Origin: Mesotaenium endlicherianum
Lineage: Eukaryota > Streptophyta > Zygnematophyceae > Zygnematales > Mesotaeniaceae
Assembly (NCBI GenBank): GCA_009602735.1
Contig: WELA01006423.1
Span: forward strand, 147,658 to 211,657
DNA: 64,000 nucleotides
Direction: 5' to 3'
The translations under genes and the position numbers were made by a program. Below, piece after piece: positions 22,050 to 33,608 of the stretch. The notes below the pieces were generated by a model. That model worked only from the letters and a program-made list of their open reading frames with translations, did not search any database and was not told where the DNA came from. Positions within the stretch are counted from its first letter, which is position 1; each line of letters starts with the position of its first letter.

Positions 22050-23467
22050 CGTTCCCATCGTTGAAACAGAAGAAGTACAGCGCCAACAAGTCACGGCCAA
22101 ATTTATGTGTGTCAAATGTGCACATTCAGCATGCAACGACTGCGCTAGTGAGTAGGATGGCCCCAAGGCTCTCCAGATTAGGAGATACGTCTATTGTAGC
22201 GTTGTAAAGGCGGACGACATTGAGGAGTTTATTGACGTTACGGGCATCCAGGTAAGAATCCGCTTCTATTTTGCTGTTAGAAAGATGCATGTGATACACG
22301 TCTATGTATATTCATACTGCATTGGTTAAAGCTGAACACCATGTGATAAAAAATAGAGCTGTAATGAGTCTTATATAAAGACGGTCAGTAGTTGCAAGGG
22401 TACGTGTGAGTCAAAGACATAGCTGCATCATGCACTACAATATCTCATCATGAGGTAACTTGAACATGTGTTTCCCCCCCCCTTCCACCTTTCATGCTAA
22501 AGATGTAGAACATGCATACTAACAGTAATTATTGAGTGACAAGAGTATGCAGACATTTAAAATAAACGATAAGCAGGCCCTCTTTTTGAACCGAAAGCCA
22601 GGATCCGAAGTCACGGGTGAAGAAGAGCCTTGGAATTTCCACGCAAAGGGGTGCGGAAACGTGCCCAAGAGCCCCAAGCCTGCTTTGGACGATAAAAGTA
22701 GGTCCTTAACTAGTAGAAGGACTATCTCATCCGGCAGTAGCAACTACTGCTGCCTGACATGCAAGGTAATCCCCTCTAGCTAGCTCGCGGCCTCTATATT
22801 GTGCTCTCTTTTGATGTAACTACACTTTTTTAGAGTGAAAATCTCTCACCAGTGGCTTTAGAGAGATTCTAGATAGGCATCCAATTGTCATAATGTTTCT
22901 GAAAGAGCTCTATTTGTGCCATATGGCCATTGCAACTACTTAAAAGTACGCTAAGTCTTTGCTTCCTCCTGCAGCCTCAAAGTGCTAAGCAATGTTAATT
23001 CTGGCAAAAAAGTGGAGGCTGGTGGAATTCACATATATGTGAATCTATTATCTTTTCTCCAAACGCTGACCCCAAATGTTGTCTTTGATTTACAGGTTAT
23101 GACGCTGGACAGGGGCCAAGGCTTGGAGTCTTGCCTGAAAAAACATACACCCACACTCCTACAAGCTCCTCGTGGTTCCGTCATGATTCTGGACGGACCA
23201 TCTCGCAATGTGGTCTGTAGAGATGGCAAGAGAAGGCGCGAAGACGCCTCTATAACTGGAGGAGAAATGGTGGCCAGCGATCACAATGGTGACAGCAGCA
23301 GGGCTGCTCGATCTGTACGATCCAAGAGGTCCAAGACGGAGGGAGACAAGTCTGATGTGTCACAGGATCGAGAGAATTCACCAACCTTTGTGCTGGAGCC
23401 TCCCCATAGTGGCCTCCCCATAGAAGAAAGAGCATCCCGCAACGTGCTGCTCTTCATTAGGAGGTGA
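22050..23467 (+). pseudogene. spliced host gene of unknown function, possibly decayed
   Basis: Exon-like segments with good borders are visible. The first, 22050-22251, lies between TTTTCTCCTTAG and CAG|GTAAGA. Another ends at 22765 (AAG|GTAATC). A third starts at 22975 after CTTCCTCCTGCAG. The last runs from about 23096 (TTTGATTTACAG) to a TGA at 23465-23467. The first exon holds CVKCAHSACNDC (C-x2-C-x4-C-x2-C), a possible half zinc site, and then RYVYCSVVKADDIEEFIDV. The last exon ends in basic nuclear-localisation-like runs (KRRRE, RSKRSKTEGDK). I do not recognise the family. The first exon frame is crossed by one TAG at 22153-22155, so this is either a decayed gene, a wrong frame choice, or readthrough. 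Start not found. Confidence 0.35.
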
Positions 23468-23955
23468 AGGCTTATTAACCGAAAGCTCTCAAACACCATT
23501 GTGTCTCTTCCAAATGCATCATCTTCTGTATGTTAGTTAATTGATCTAGAGTAATCTCATGTTGAAGTAGGTTGAAAGAGTTTGTCCAAGGGTGGTCACA
23601 CGTTTGACACATACTTGTAGTGATTTTTGTTAGAGAAGGTGTTCCTCCCATCCACGACTCATTGTGGATGGGTGAAGGCCCGGCATGTACTACTTGTCTA
23701 CATTAGTTATGATATGAGAACTTTTGATTACTTGTATATTAAAAAAAAAAGATGTGTGTCTTGCTATCTTGCTTCACCGTGTACATTTGGTTCCTTAGAG
23801 TCGTTACATATTGCAGGTGAGGTCTACACTGGCACCTGGAAGTTTAGCCTCCTTATTTTGAGTAAGAAGGTACAGATTATTACATTTTTCAGGGTAGAAT
23901 GATACATAGTTAACTATCTATGAGAGGTGAATCCAAGGTAATAATGTTTATAATC
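23468..23955. other. 3' flank of unknown gene, AT-rich
   Basis: This AT-rich stretch ends at the TTAA target site of the piggyBac element. No coding signal is seen. Confidence 0.5.
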
Positions 23956-23959
23956 TTAA

Positions 23960-26900
23960 CACTAGCTTTACTGCCACTGGGACCAAAATCAACCTCATAA
24001 CAGCCCTTCTTTGGATGCTAATGATAAATAGAGTACTTATGTGGTATGTGAAAGTGGTATATATTTGAAATGTCCTTTGAATAAGGATTCTGGCAATGTA
24101 CTTTTTCCGATTTTTGCGGCATTTTTCATTGTACTTTTTTGTACTTGAAAGGTAACACACGTGTGACCCGCAAAAGGTACATTTCTTTTGGGCGCAATAT
24201 GCGGAGAAGTACAACAGATTTCAAAGTCCTGATTTTTTCTAGCATACATCCTGATGTAGTGACCACACTGCACTTGACAGATTTTCATTTCATTCAATAC
24301 TTTGTATACGCTAACATGCTAAAGTTTAGGCCCAAAACTGACACCAGCTTTTTGGACCTGGTCCCATAATTTCACTAAGAGATGCACCATGCAGCTTCAC
24401 TAAATGGGTCATATAATTTCCAAAACTTGATGGAATGCATTCAAATAAGTTTCGAAGCATTCATAACAAGGTACTCTACCATCCTATTACACAAGAGCAG
24501 TAAAATTATGTCAAGCAAAAATAATGACTTCTACCACATTAGGCCCCATGGACGAGTCGTCAAAATTGAAGTTTAGAGCACATAATGTGTGCAAAAAAAA
24601 ATGTATTTTGAGTCTTTATTGCTACCAATGGTACTACTTCTTAAGGCAGCCATTAGGCAACCTCTTCCTGCCTATTTCCAAATGGTCAATGTTCTTGGTA
24701 GTGTGGTAGATCTCAAAGCAGGGACTAGGGTGCAAGATGACGTTGGAGGGCATACACATGTACTGACATCTACTCTTCCTGCCTGCAGCCCCTTTGTCAA
24801 ACTTCTTAGCAGAGCACACTACACAAGACCTTCTCTCTTCTTTGTTGACCTTGTTTGGGAAGTGCCTGCCAGTCCATCTCTGCTCTCCAGAAGCTCCTGC
24901 TGAACTTGATCTTGTCTGCCTGTCGCGAGGATGTACCCACTCCGACATCTCTTTCACTAGCCGCAACATGAAAGAATATCTGTCAGCACCAGGGTGAGCC
25001 AGCTCATACAAGATGTATGCATTTGCAATGGCACCGTCAAACAGGCCCCAGTACAAGCGGTGCCACCACTTCCTAGCGACCTGCTCTGTCTCTACTGAAT
25101 AGTTGTCCCTCAAGCAAAGTTTGTCAAACTGGTCAACGGCGTCTTTGTACTGGTTATAGTGCTTCACAATATCAGGAGCAGGTATAATGCTAGTCTCTCC
25201 TCCCTTCTGCCTTCTCTCAACTTCAACCACATTCAAGCCTCTACAGTTAGACAAGAAGTAGACTGGCTTCTTGTCCTGCCAGACAACTGCTACTTGTTCA
25301 GGCCAATCACTCACGAGGGCCTTGAAGCTGCCCTGTTCTGCCTCTCTCTCGCCTGCAGGTACATCTAGGACCAGGTCCTTGATAGGATAGTGCTTTCTAC
25401 TGACAACAGTACCAGTAGCTCCATGACCTAGGTTAGACAACTCTCTTACAAGTACAGGGCTAGTAAAGCCTCTGTCTAAGACAAAGCTGTAAGTCTGCCC
25501 CTGGGGCAAAGTGCTCACCATCTCCAACACAACCGTAGTATTCCTGCCTGGTCTCTTGACCTTGTCAAATACTACAAAATCGTAGCAATAGTATGTTATA
25601 CTGTCAACCAAAGTAAACAACTCAATACCAAACTTATAAGGCTTTTTTGGGCAATACACCCGGACTGGGCATTGTCTGTTTCTAGTCGGGATAAGCCGCT
25701 CATCTATAGTCAAGTGCTCACCTGGATTATAGTATTGCTTGAATGTACTCTTGAGCAAGTCTATGAATGGCTGACACTGCCATAGCCTATATTCTCCAGA
25801 AGCTGTAGGAAACACATCTCTACCAGCATTTGAAATGATGTGCAAGTAGGACTTTATCTGGACCCACCTATCTCTGGACATGTACTTTCCAAAAGCTGGA
25901 AATAGTACAGGACCAAAACTGTCACTTCTCCAATACATTGTATACCTAGGCAAAGGGTTGAGTGCCATAGCAATGCATAGCCCATGCCACAGAATGAGCT
26001 CACTGGTGGTAAGAATGACCCATTTCTTAGCACCTTCATTTTGAGCATACTCATTTGTTGCAGCAGCCATCTGGTCATACCACTCTATACCAACCAAGAG
26101 ACAAGGCACAGCAAATGGGCTGAATGTATGAAACAGCCTGGTACTGACTCTCACCAGGCCTGTGCCCACAGTACTGACAGGCTTAACCAACCATGGGGGC
26201 ACTTCACCTTCCTCTGCAGGTCTCCAGCTGTACTCTTCTCCTCCTCTATTTGCTGGCTCCACAGGCGTCACAGGCTCCAGCACTTGTTCTTCATCTTGAG
26301 TTGCCACCAGGGGCTCACCTTCCGACTCCAGCTCCGAGTCACTGCTGAATTCTTCTTCATCTGAGACCCTATTCTTCTTCTTCCTGTAGCCTTTGTGTGC
26401 TCTCTTCTTTGCACCCTCTCTTGCCACTACCACTCTGTTTTTCCTCTCCTCTCTATTGCAGGGCACACTCATGTCTGGTCCAGTCTGTTTTGCAGGTCTA
26501 CCTCTCTTTCGCCTTGGTTCTGCAGGATCTAAGGCCGAGTCTGACTCTGTCTCAACCTCAGATGCATCTGCTTGTGGTGTATCAGTGACTTCAGGGGTGC
26601 TTTGAGTGACAGGAGTGACAGGTGTCACTTGAAATGCTCTACTGCTAGTTTCTTGCGAAATTGGGTTAGAAGAAGCCTCCACCCTCACTACTCCCTCATA
26701 AGGGCAAAACCACCTAAACTCGGGTACAATGGGCACATATTGTAGTATCTGCTTGCGACCCCATGTTTTGTACTCCCCATCGTACCCAAAGTAGATTTTA
26801 TACTTGGTTTCCTTTGTTTTATGCACCTCTTCTTCAAGAATTCCTACCAAAAAGAACTCTTCATAGTGCTATCCGAACTCTTGCGCAGCCCAACTCTCAC

Positions 26901-27277
26901 CCCAAATCTTGCTAGGAGTGAGTATCTTAGTGCCTACCTCTACTACAAAGCCTGTACAAGAAATAGCCATGGCAGCCATGGCTGTTTGAGTCTGCAATTG
27001 ACAATCAACAGAGAGTGAAAAAGATCGAAAATGAAGGTGAATATCGAACCAAACTTAGCACTGTTCTTGGCCGGCAATTTGAAGAATCTCCGTCGATACT
27101 TGTCCGTTTGCCCTGTCTCTAATTTGCCGGTAGGGTTCACGTGTTAGTGCTCCTAGAGAGCCTATTTTCAGGTAATTTGGATAAAAATAAATTAAGGTTA
27201 GGGCCCGTAGGAAATGACCTAGTTATGGGACAAATTATGGTTCCAGAACCAAAAAAGGACCCATCGTAAAGCTAGTG
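23960..27277 (-). mobile_element. piggyBac DNA transposon, near complete
   Basis: The element is 3,318 bp and is flanked by TTAA on both sides (23956-23959 and 27278-27281), the target site piggyBac elements duplicate. Its tips are perfect 12-bp inverted repeats, CACTAGCTTTAC at 23960-23971 and GTAAAGCTAGTG at 27266-27277. Subterminal sequences near 24345-24370 and 27215-27260 are also imperfectly inverted (GGACC / GGTCC with CATAATTT), as in other piggyBac termini. It encodes one transposase on the minus strand. Near-perfect ends and a frame with a single interruption imply recent activity. Confidence 0.92.
24634..26979 (-). CDS. piggyBac transposase, one in-frame TAG near the N-terminus
   Basis: The enzyme cuts and pastes the surrounding transposon at TTAA sites through a DDE nuclease. 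I place the start at ATG 26979 (MAAMAISCTGFVVEVGTKIL) because the same frame runs on into the long open region of about 738 codons. That start puts one TAG at 26869-26871, about codon 37, between EFG and HYEEFF. Domain order is a Pro/Ser/acidic N-terminal region with basic patches (RRKRGRPAK is AT-hook-like), then the DDE core from about 26150, then a C-terminal Cys/His zinc domain (CVVCSAKK .. CQYMCM .. SPCFEIYHT). Catalytic aspartates lie in LTIDERLIP (about 25703), FVLDRGFTS (about 25475) and AVDQFDKLC. The stop is a TAG at 24634-24636. The protein may start downstream of the internal TAG or be inactive. Confidence 0.9.
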
Positions 27278-27281
27278 TTAA

Positions 27282-27983
27282 TAGCAGATTACCTTAATTT
27301 TGTAACTAAAGATTTGTGCAGCGTCTTTGTGCGTGAAATATTGTCATTGAATGAAAGACGAGTCATAGGCTGTTGGCGTACACCATAAGTGGCACACGGT
27401 ACTGCTAGCCAACGCAAGCAACAAGGAGCATAACCCCAATCAAGCTCTCCCTTCATATTGTCGAGGCGATGTCTGCACATCAATGAAGACCCCCACCTAA
27501 TTTGGGAATCAAAGGAGATGCACGCACACATCATATGACATGACCAGCTAGAGGTCACTCCAGATCAACACGCACCCGATTGCCCAGAAGGAAAATTCAG
27601 ACGGCTTGCATCGCCGCCTTGTTGCGGTGCCGCGGTGGCCCTGCAGCAGCAAGAGAAAGGAACAAGTGGCGCAGGGCCATGGCCTCCCCGACAGCCTCAC
27701 GACAGCACACTACTGTGTGCAGCTCGGGAGATAGGTCTTGCGGAGGTGAGGGCCGTTTTGACACTCACCCATCAGAAGGCCTGAAGACGTCAACAGGACC
27801 CATTTGCCAGGTGTCCTTCCAAGAGATGCCCCTCCCATCCACGTCGTCAAGAGAGTTCTGCATTAAACATCAACGTTGCAGAAGGCTTCTCTTTAGCGAC
27901 TCTCGTCGAGATGGACACTGTTCACTGACGAAAGGGAGGGGGCTTGACTATAGAGGCTTCACACCAGGCACCATGTGTGCTTA

Positions 27984-28018
<35 letters not shown>

Positions 28019-28456
28019 AGCAGGCAGGCGGGCGGCTTGCCGACAGCCGCCGCTCTTCCACAAGCATGGATTTGCCATGTGGCAGCATGGGTAGCATCTG
28101 GCCCAGATGCCGGCAGAACTTCAAAGAGCACGACAACATATCTGAGGCCGACAACACCTGCCATGCCGTCAGTGGCTGCCGCACCTGTCGCGTCTTAGCC
28201 CCACACACCGTGGCGCACCCTATCCCGCATCAACTCCCCGTTTAGCACCTAGAGGGCCACACCAATATTCGAGTCTCGACACCCATACTCTCGACGCCTG
28301 TCAATTATCTGAATCTTCCATTCCCCTGCCAGCAGCAGCAGCCGCAGTAGTCACCAAGCAATTTGCACGCTCTCTGGGGGGGGCCCTCCCTTGCACACGG
28401 CCATTTTCCCACAGTCCTGGCTTCTCCTGACGTCACCTCAGCTGCCGTGTTCGGAA
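27282..28456. other. intergenic, with a GGCT microsatellite
   Basis: No domain is recognised on either strand. A GGCT tetranucleotide run lies at 27979-28017 and is followed by CAGG/CGGG repeats. The right edge is the CGGAA target site of the next element. Confidence 0.5.
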
Positions 28457-29402
28457 TGTGACGTTTCTGCTTTTCGAGAGGATCTTTCCTTGGTATTCAA
28501 GGAATATTTAATTCAAGTGGAAGGAAAATCTGTATACTTGTGGAAATTGACGAATACTCGAAAGAGCGAAAGTGAAAACTAACGTAGAATGTGTGCTTGT
28601 GAGAGTTGCATTCACAATGACTCTGCAGGTATTTATACCTGCACAACATGAGGCACTGGAGTGCTTCGAGTCACCACCTAGGGCACTGGTTCATGTTCAA
28701 CGAAAACGGTCGAAGGGACGTGTCCCATTCGGCCGAATGCTCGAAACGCGCAGTTGGCCGTTTGGAGACTTTTCGACAGTTTCCGAAAAACCGTTTCGCG
28801 CCAAACGGGCGTTTTCGCGTTGTCGCGACTTTCCGGAAAAGTCGCGATTGATCGCGGAGTCGCGTACACATGCTTTCGTTATGAACCGGTAGATTAAAAA
28901 GCTACTTTGGCCAATCGGTTAGGTGTGAACGTTTCAAACGAAAGTCGCGGGTTCGAATCATCCGCTCGGATGCAAAGCGACTTTGCATATTTCGTTTCGT
29001 TTGACTTTACGACTGTTTGTTCGTATTTAACGATACGACAGTTTCTTCGTATTACGACTAGTCGTGATCCGAAATCTGTGATTGTCCATTATTCGTAATA
29101 ATGACAATCAAAATAACTTAATCAAACAATGATTAATTAAATTATCATCTCATAATTATTCAAAGTAACTTTATGAATAATTATGTCGTACTTTTGCGAA
29201 GTAGTCGAATTACGTTACGACGCTTTTTGCAATAGTATCTCGGTCGTTTCGCCAATCGACCGGGAATTAATCGGCACACGTGTGTGGCGAATAATTCAAT
29301 GTGATGCAATCATTTATCAAATAACTTATGATAAATAGTATAACGTATTTTAGGTAATTGGGAAAACGTCCCAAATACGCCTAAAAAGCTCAAATCGTTA
29401 CA
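28457..29402 (-). repeat. 3' LTR of the minus-strand chromovirus
   Basis: This LTR is 946 bp and about 99 percent identical to 33609-34539. It contains several CG-rich palindromes (GCGACTTTTCCGGAAAGTCGC) and two segments resembling pol III A and B boxes (TGGCCAATCGG at 28908, GGTTCGAATCA at 28950). Confidence 0.95.
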
Positions 29403-29543
29403 CTCCTCCCCCCTTATAAGAACTTAACGTCCTCGTTAAGCGTACGTCTTTTAAGTCGTAGATGTGTCAATACTAGCCTTGACTAGCGGAAAACACTGGT
29501 GAACGATTGGACTATGCATCATCACAGTGACGGAAAAGAGCGA

Positions 29544-30041
29544 TTACTTGGCCGCGTCTCTTTTGCGTTTGTTCCATGGCTTACGAAGAGCGCTTGGTAG
29601 CACACTTGCCTCGCCGCAGAGCTTTTGAGCATCAGCCCATCGTAACCAATATTGTTGGACCAGGTCCTTACAATTAAGTAGGATTTTGTCCTGAGGTTCG
29701 TACGAGTTCCAACTGGAATCGTAATCTAGCCACTTTATCAAAAGCTCCACGCGTGGAGGTTTATGACGAGTGTAGCGGTGTCCTAAGACCTCCTCTACAT
29801 CCCAGGCCTTATCATCATCGGCGAATTCCAATTCTGGTGCTTGTGGTTGATAGCGGCCATCGGACCTAAACAGCTTCAGTATACTGACATGGAACACAGG
29901 ATGCGTTCGCCCCATGGATTTAGGCAAATCCAGTCGGTATGCAACAGGTCCAACCTTTGCGATAACGATAAAAGGGCCTACCCAGCGAGGCAGAAGCTTG
30001 CGCTTTCCTGGGTGCTTGAGTTGGAGGTTTTTAGTTTGCAA
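29544..30041 (-). pseudogene. integrase C-terminus with chromodomain (chromovirus fossil)
   Basis: GPF-type barrel motifs (LPRWVGPFIVIAKVGPVAYRL, VFHVSILK) are followed by a chromodomain (WDVEEVLGHRYTR, ELLIKWLDYDSSWNSYEP). Chromodomains at this position tether integration to methylated-histone chromatin. The domain assigns the element to the chromovirus branch. Part of a broken element. Confidence 0.85.
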
Positions 30042-30099
30042 AAATACTTTATTGCCAACTTGAAAACTTAACTCAGTCCTGTGCGTGTCAACAAACTTT

Positions 30100-31200
30100 T
30101 TCTGCCGATCTCAAGCAGCGGCTAAAGCCAGCTTCGTGTTTTTGTGCACCTCTTGAAGAGAATGGACAAATAGGCGTGCACTTGGTACTCTCATGGTTGA
30201 CAGCCCCGCCTCAGCGTAAACGACGCGCGTGAGAGGAGTGTGCGGATGTCGCCCATAGTTAAGGAAAAATGGAGTTTCCTTAACACTTTCTTGATAAGCA
30301 TTATTAACTGCGAACTCTGCGACTGAAAGGAGGGTATCCCAGTCGTCTTGACGAGGATTCACATAATGCCTAAGGAACTGTTGCAGAACGCGATTCATTC
30401 GTTCTGTCTGACCATCGGTCTGAGGATGGAAGCTAGTTGACATCATAAGTTTCGTGCCGAAATGCGAACAAACTTCCTGCCAGAAGTGGCTCGTAAATCT
30501 ACTGTCACGATCACTTATGATTTCTTTCGGCATGCCATGCAACTTGAACACGTGATCTACGAAGAGACGTGCAGTCTCGACGGCATCAAGTGCTGGGGTA
30601 GTGGCCACAAAGTGTACCATCTTAGTGAAACGATCCACGATCGTTAGCACCCCATTGTGTCCTCGATCGGTGGTAGGCAATTCAACGACAAAGTCGAGGC
30701 TTATGCTTTCCCAAGGAGCACATGCAAGTTCCAATGGTTGCAACTTCCTAGCGGGCAACTTATAGCTTGGCTTATTCCTCTGACATTGCGCAGTTGATGA
30801 TGTACTCGGCAACATCAACCTTAAGGGACGGCCAAATGTACCCTCGGCGCAAAGAGTGTGTGGTTTTGGTAATTCCATGATGACCTGAGTAAGGAGAGTC
30901 ATGCGCTTCTCGTAGTAGCACATGTCTTACTCGGCCTTCTGGGACAGCAATGCGCCCATTGTGCCACCAAAAACCGTCCTCAAACGAATAGTTTGAGTGT
31001 TCTTTCCTTTTATCCATACTGTCCATCGTTACGGCTACACCGTTCAAGCCAGTACCCTGGAGATCTAGGAAAAACGGATCTTTGAGATAGCCCTCGTGAA
31101 ATAGTTGATGCAGGTCAAGTATTTCCGAGTTATGCATGCTATCCAAATCGGGTGTGCCCGCGTCACCAGGCTGGTTGCGGTCAGACGTCTTGGGGGGTAC
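30100..31200 (-). pseudogene. integrase zinc and catalytic domains (chromovirus fossil)
   Basis: The HHCC region (HDSPYSGHHGITKTTHSLRR) precedes the core motifs ISLDFVVELPTTDRGH, EIISDRDSRFTS and [15 protein letters not shown], which carry the D-D-E catalytic residues. Part of a broken element. Confidence 0.8.
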
Positions 31201-31207
31201 AGCAGAA

Positions 31208-32400
31208 TCAAGGGTGGCCGCCCTCGAAACCTCGCAAGCTCGCAACAGTCCCCAACATCAAGTGGTGGTGAGGAATTCGACTTAGAGGATCAGCAACATT
31301 GTTGCGGCCTGGGCGATACGCCCACTCAAAGTGGAATCGTTGCAAGAACTCAGACCATCTCGTCTGTCTCCTCGATAGCGTTGGCTGAATTTGAAAGAAA
31401 GTATTTGAGCAGTGGTCCGTAACCACTGTCAAACCTTTGTAGCCTTCCGAATAAGATCGCCAAGTTTTCAAGGCGTACATGACTGTCCAGAGTTCCTGCT
31501 TTGTCGTTGAGTAATTTTGTTCGGCAGGTGTCAGCTTTTGACTCTCAAAATTGATAGGCTGGCCTGCCTGCAACAGTACAGCCCCTATTACAGCACCAGA
31601 CGCATCGGCGACGACCTCGTAAGGCAAGTCGGGATCGCCTAATGAAAGAAGTGGCGCATTCGTGAGTGCATACTTAATGTGCTCAAACGCATGTTGCGTG
31701 TTCTCATCCCAAATGAACGTCTTATCTTTCCTTGTCAGAGCAGTGAGTGGCGCGGCCATCACTGAATAACCTTGCATAAACTTACGAAAGTAGTTACCAA
31801 ACCCGAGGAATGAACGTACAGTATGTATAGCGATTGGGACAGGCCAGTCAGCGACACACGCTATCTTGGCTGGATCAGGGCGCACCCCTTTCGAACCCAC
31901 TATATGTCCCAGGTACAACAGTTCATCCTCTAAGAAGGAACATTTCTTGAGCTTAGCGTACAGCTGCTGCTCACGAAGGATTTGCAACACCAACTCGAGG
32001 TGCTTGTAATGCTCGTCCCTGTTCTTTGAGTAGACGAGGATATCGTCGAGGTAAACCTGGACGAATTTCCCCAAGTAAGGTCTAAACAAATCGTTCATGG
32101 TACTTTGGAATGTCGCTGGTGCATTGGTAAGTCCAAAACTTAGGACTTTGTATTGGAAATGCCCAATAGGCGTTTGAAACGCTGTTTTGGGGACATCCTC
32201 TGGTGTGATTCGAATCTGATGATAGCCTTGGGCTAAATCAAGCGAGGAGAACACGCATGCCCCCTGCAGCGAATCAAACAAATCATCAATGCGAGGCAAC
32301 GAATAGCGCTTCTTAACCGATATGTTGTTCAGCGCACGATAATCAATGCACATTCTAAGCGTCCCATCTTTCTTTTGGACAAAGAGGATGGGGGCCCCGA
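31208..32400 (-). pseudogene. reverse transcriptase and RNase H (chromovirus fossil)
   Basis: RT blocks are [40 protein letters not shown] and the catalytic VQVYLDDILVYS. RNase H follows with EVVADASGAVIGAVL, NYSTTKQELWTV and VTDHCS. The order and motifs are of Ty3/gypsy type. Part of a broken element. Confidence 0.88.
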
Positions 32401-32444
32401 ATGGAGAAGAGCTCGGCTAAATCCAGCCTTTCTCCAGCAAGTCG

Positions 32445-33408
32445 CTAATTTGATCTTTCATCTCGGTCATTTCCAACGGGCTTAGGCAATAAATCGGTCG
32501 CCAAGTCGGTTGAGAATCGGGAACGAGAGGGATGGTTGTCCAATACCCCTATCAGGCGGAAGCCCGGCTGGTATTTCAGTTGGAAACACTGACTTATACT
32601 TTTGCAAAAGAGCAAAAAGGTCGGCTGTGAGTGTTTCTTCATGACCAGTAATGTCCAACATCGGTTCTTGCATAAAGAGCGTAGTTGAAGTTGCTGGGGA
32701 ATCAGGTCTCAGTAATCCAAAGAAAACATTTTGACCGTGCTTTGCCAAACGTCGCGCTTGCTTTATGGACAACAGAAGAGTCTTCGAAGGACTTTCCAAG
32801 GCCATATCGGGCTTAAGGGACTGAAGAGAAATCTTCCTGGTCCCCTTGCGTATAATGCATGTCTTTTGACTGAAGTCAAGCAATGCACTTGTTTGCGTAA
32901 GCCAATCATTACCCAAAAATCAGAATTGGGGCCGCTTTGAAACTTTTCAGGCGGCGATGGTTTGTACGAAGGCGTTGGTGCCGCGGCCTGCCCAAGGATG
33001 ATGGGCGGGATGGGCGTGTTGGCGTTGTCGCCTGCGGTCCCTGATGGGCCCGGCATCCCTTGGGCAGCCTGTAAAAAAAGGACCAATCGAAGGGTGAGTG
33101 TCCATGGCAGCAACGAAGTGAGTGACAAGGTCGGCCAGCTCAGTATGAGTGGTTTGAGCGAGGTTAATACGGTCTTCTGTACGACCAATGACGTCGAAAA
33201 AAGTACTAAGTGCCATTGTCATGGTTTGACTGTCAGTCGTCAAGGCCGTGAAGCGTTGTAAAATGGTTTGCTGGAAAGTGCGCGACGAGATTGGCTTGGC
33301 GGGCAATCCTCCAGCATCGCTGCTGGTGACGACAGGAGCGAGAAGAGCAGCTGCAGCGGCGGCGGCAGCAGCGGCAGCACTCGCAGCGACACCATTGTCG
33401 CCCTCCAT
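32445..33408 (-). pseudogene. gag-like and protease-like region (chromovirus fossil)
   Basis: The region opens with MEGDNGVAAS and an alanine run, then a helical part (TFQQTILQRFTALTTDS). Further along are the protease-end signature GNDWL and the pre-RT linker motif EIPAGLPPDRGI. I did not find a zinc knuckle. Part of a broken element. Confidence 0.6.
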
Positions 33409-33608
33409 ATGGAAGTCGAGATAGCGCCGGAAGAGAGAGAAAAAATTTCCGTCGAAACACGATAAGCGACCGGGGGGTCAGGGCAGTACTGGGATGGATG
33501 ACCTTCCCAATACAAAAAACTGCCCCAAATATGTTTTCCCAAAAATATATTCCAGCCACTAAAAAAAAAAAAATTCCTTGGAGAAACCGAGATCGGCTCC
33601 GATACCAA

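Noticed and set aside
27979-28208. Frames with repeated Leu-Ala-Gly-Trp or Gln-Pro-Ala-Ser
   Set aside because: Products of the GGCT microsatellite read on either strand.
28901-28975. A genuine tRNA gene
   Set aside because: A and B boxes are suggestive, but the acceptor and T stems do not pair and the segment lies within an LTR present twice.
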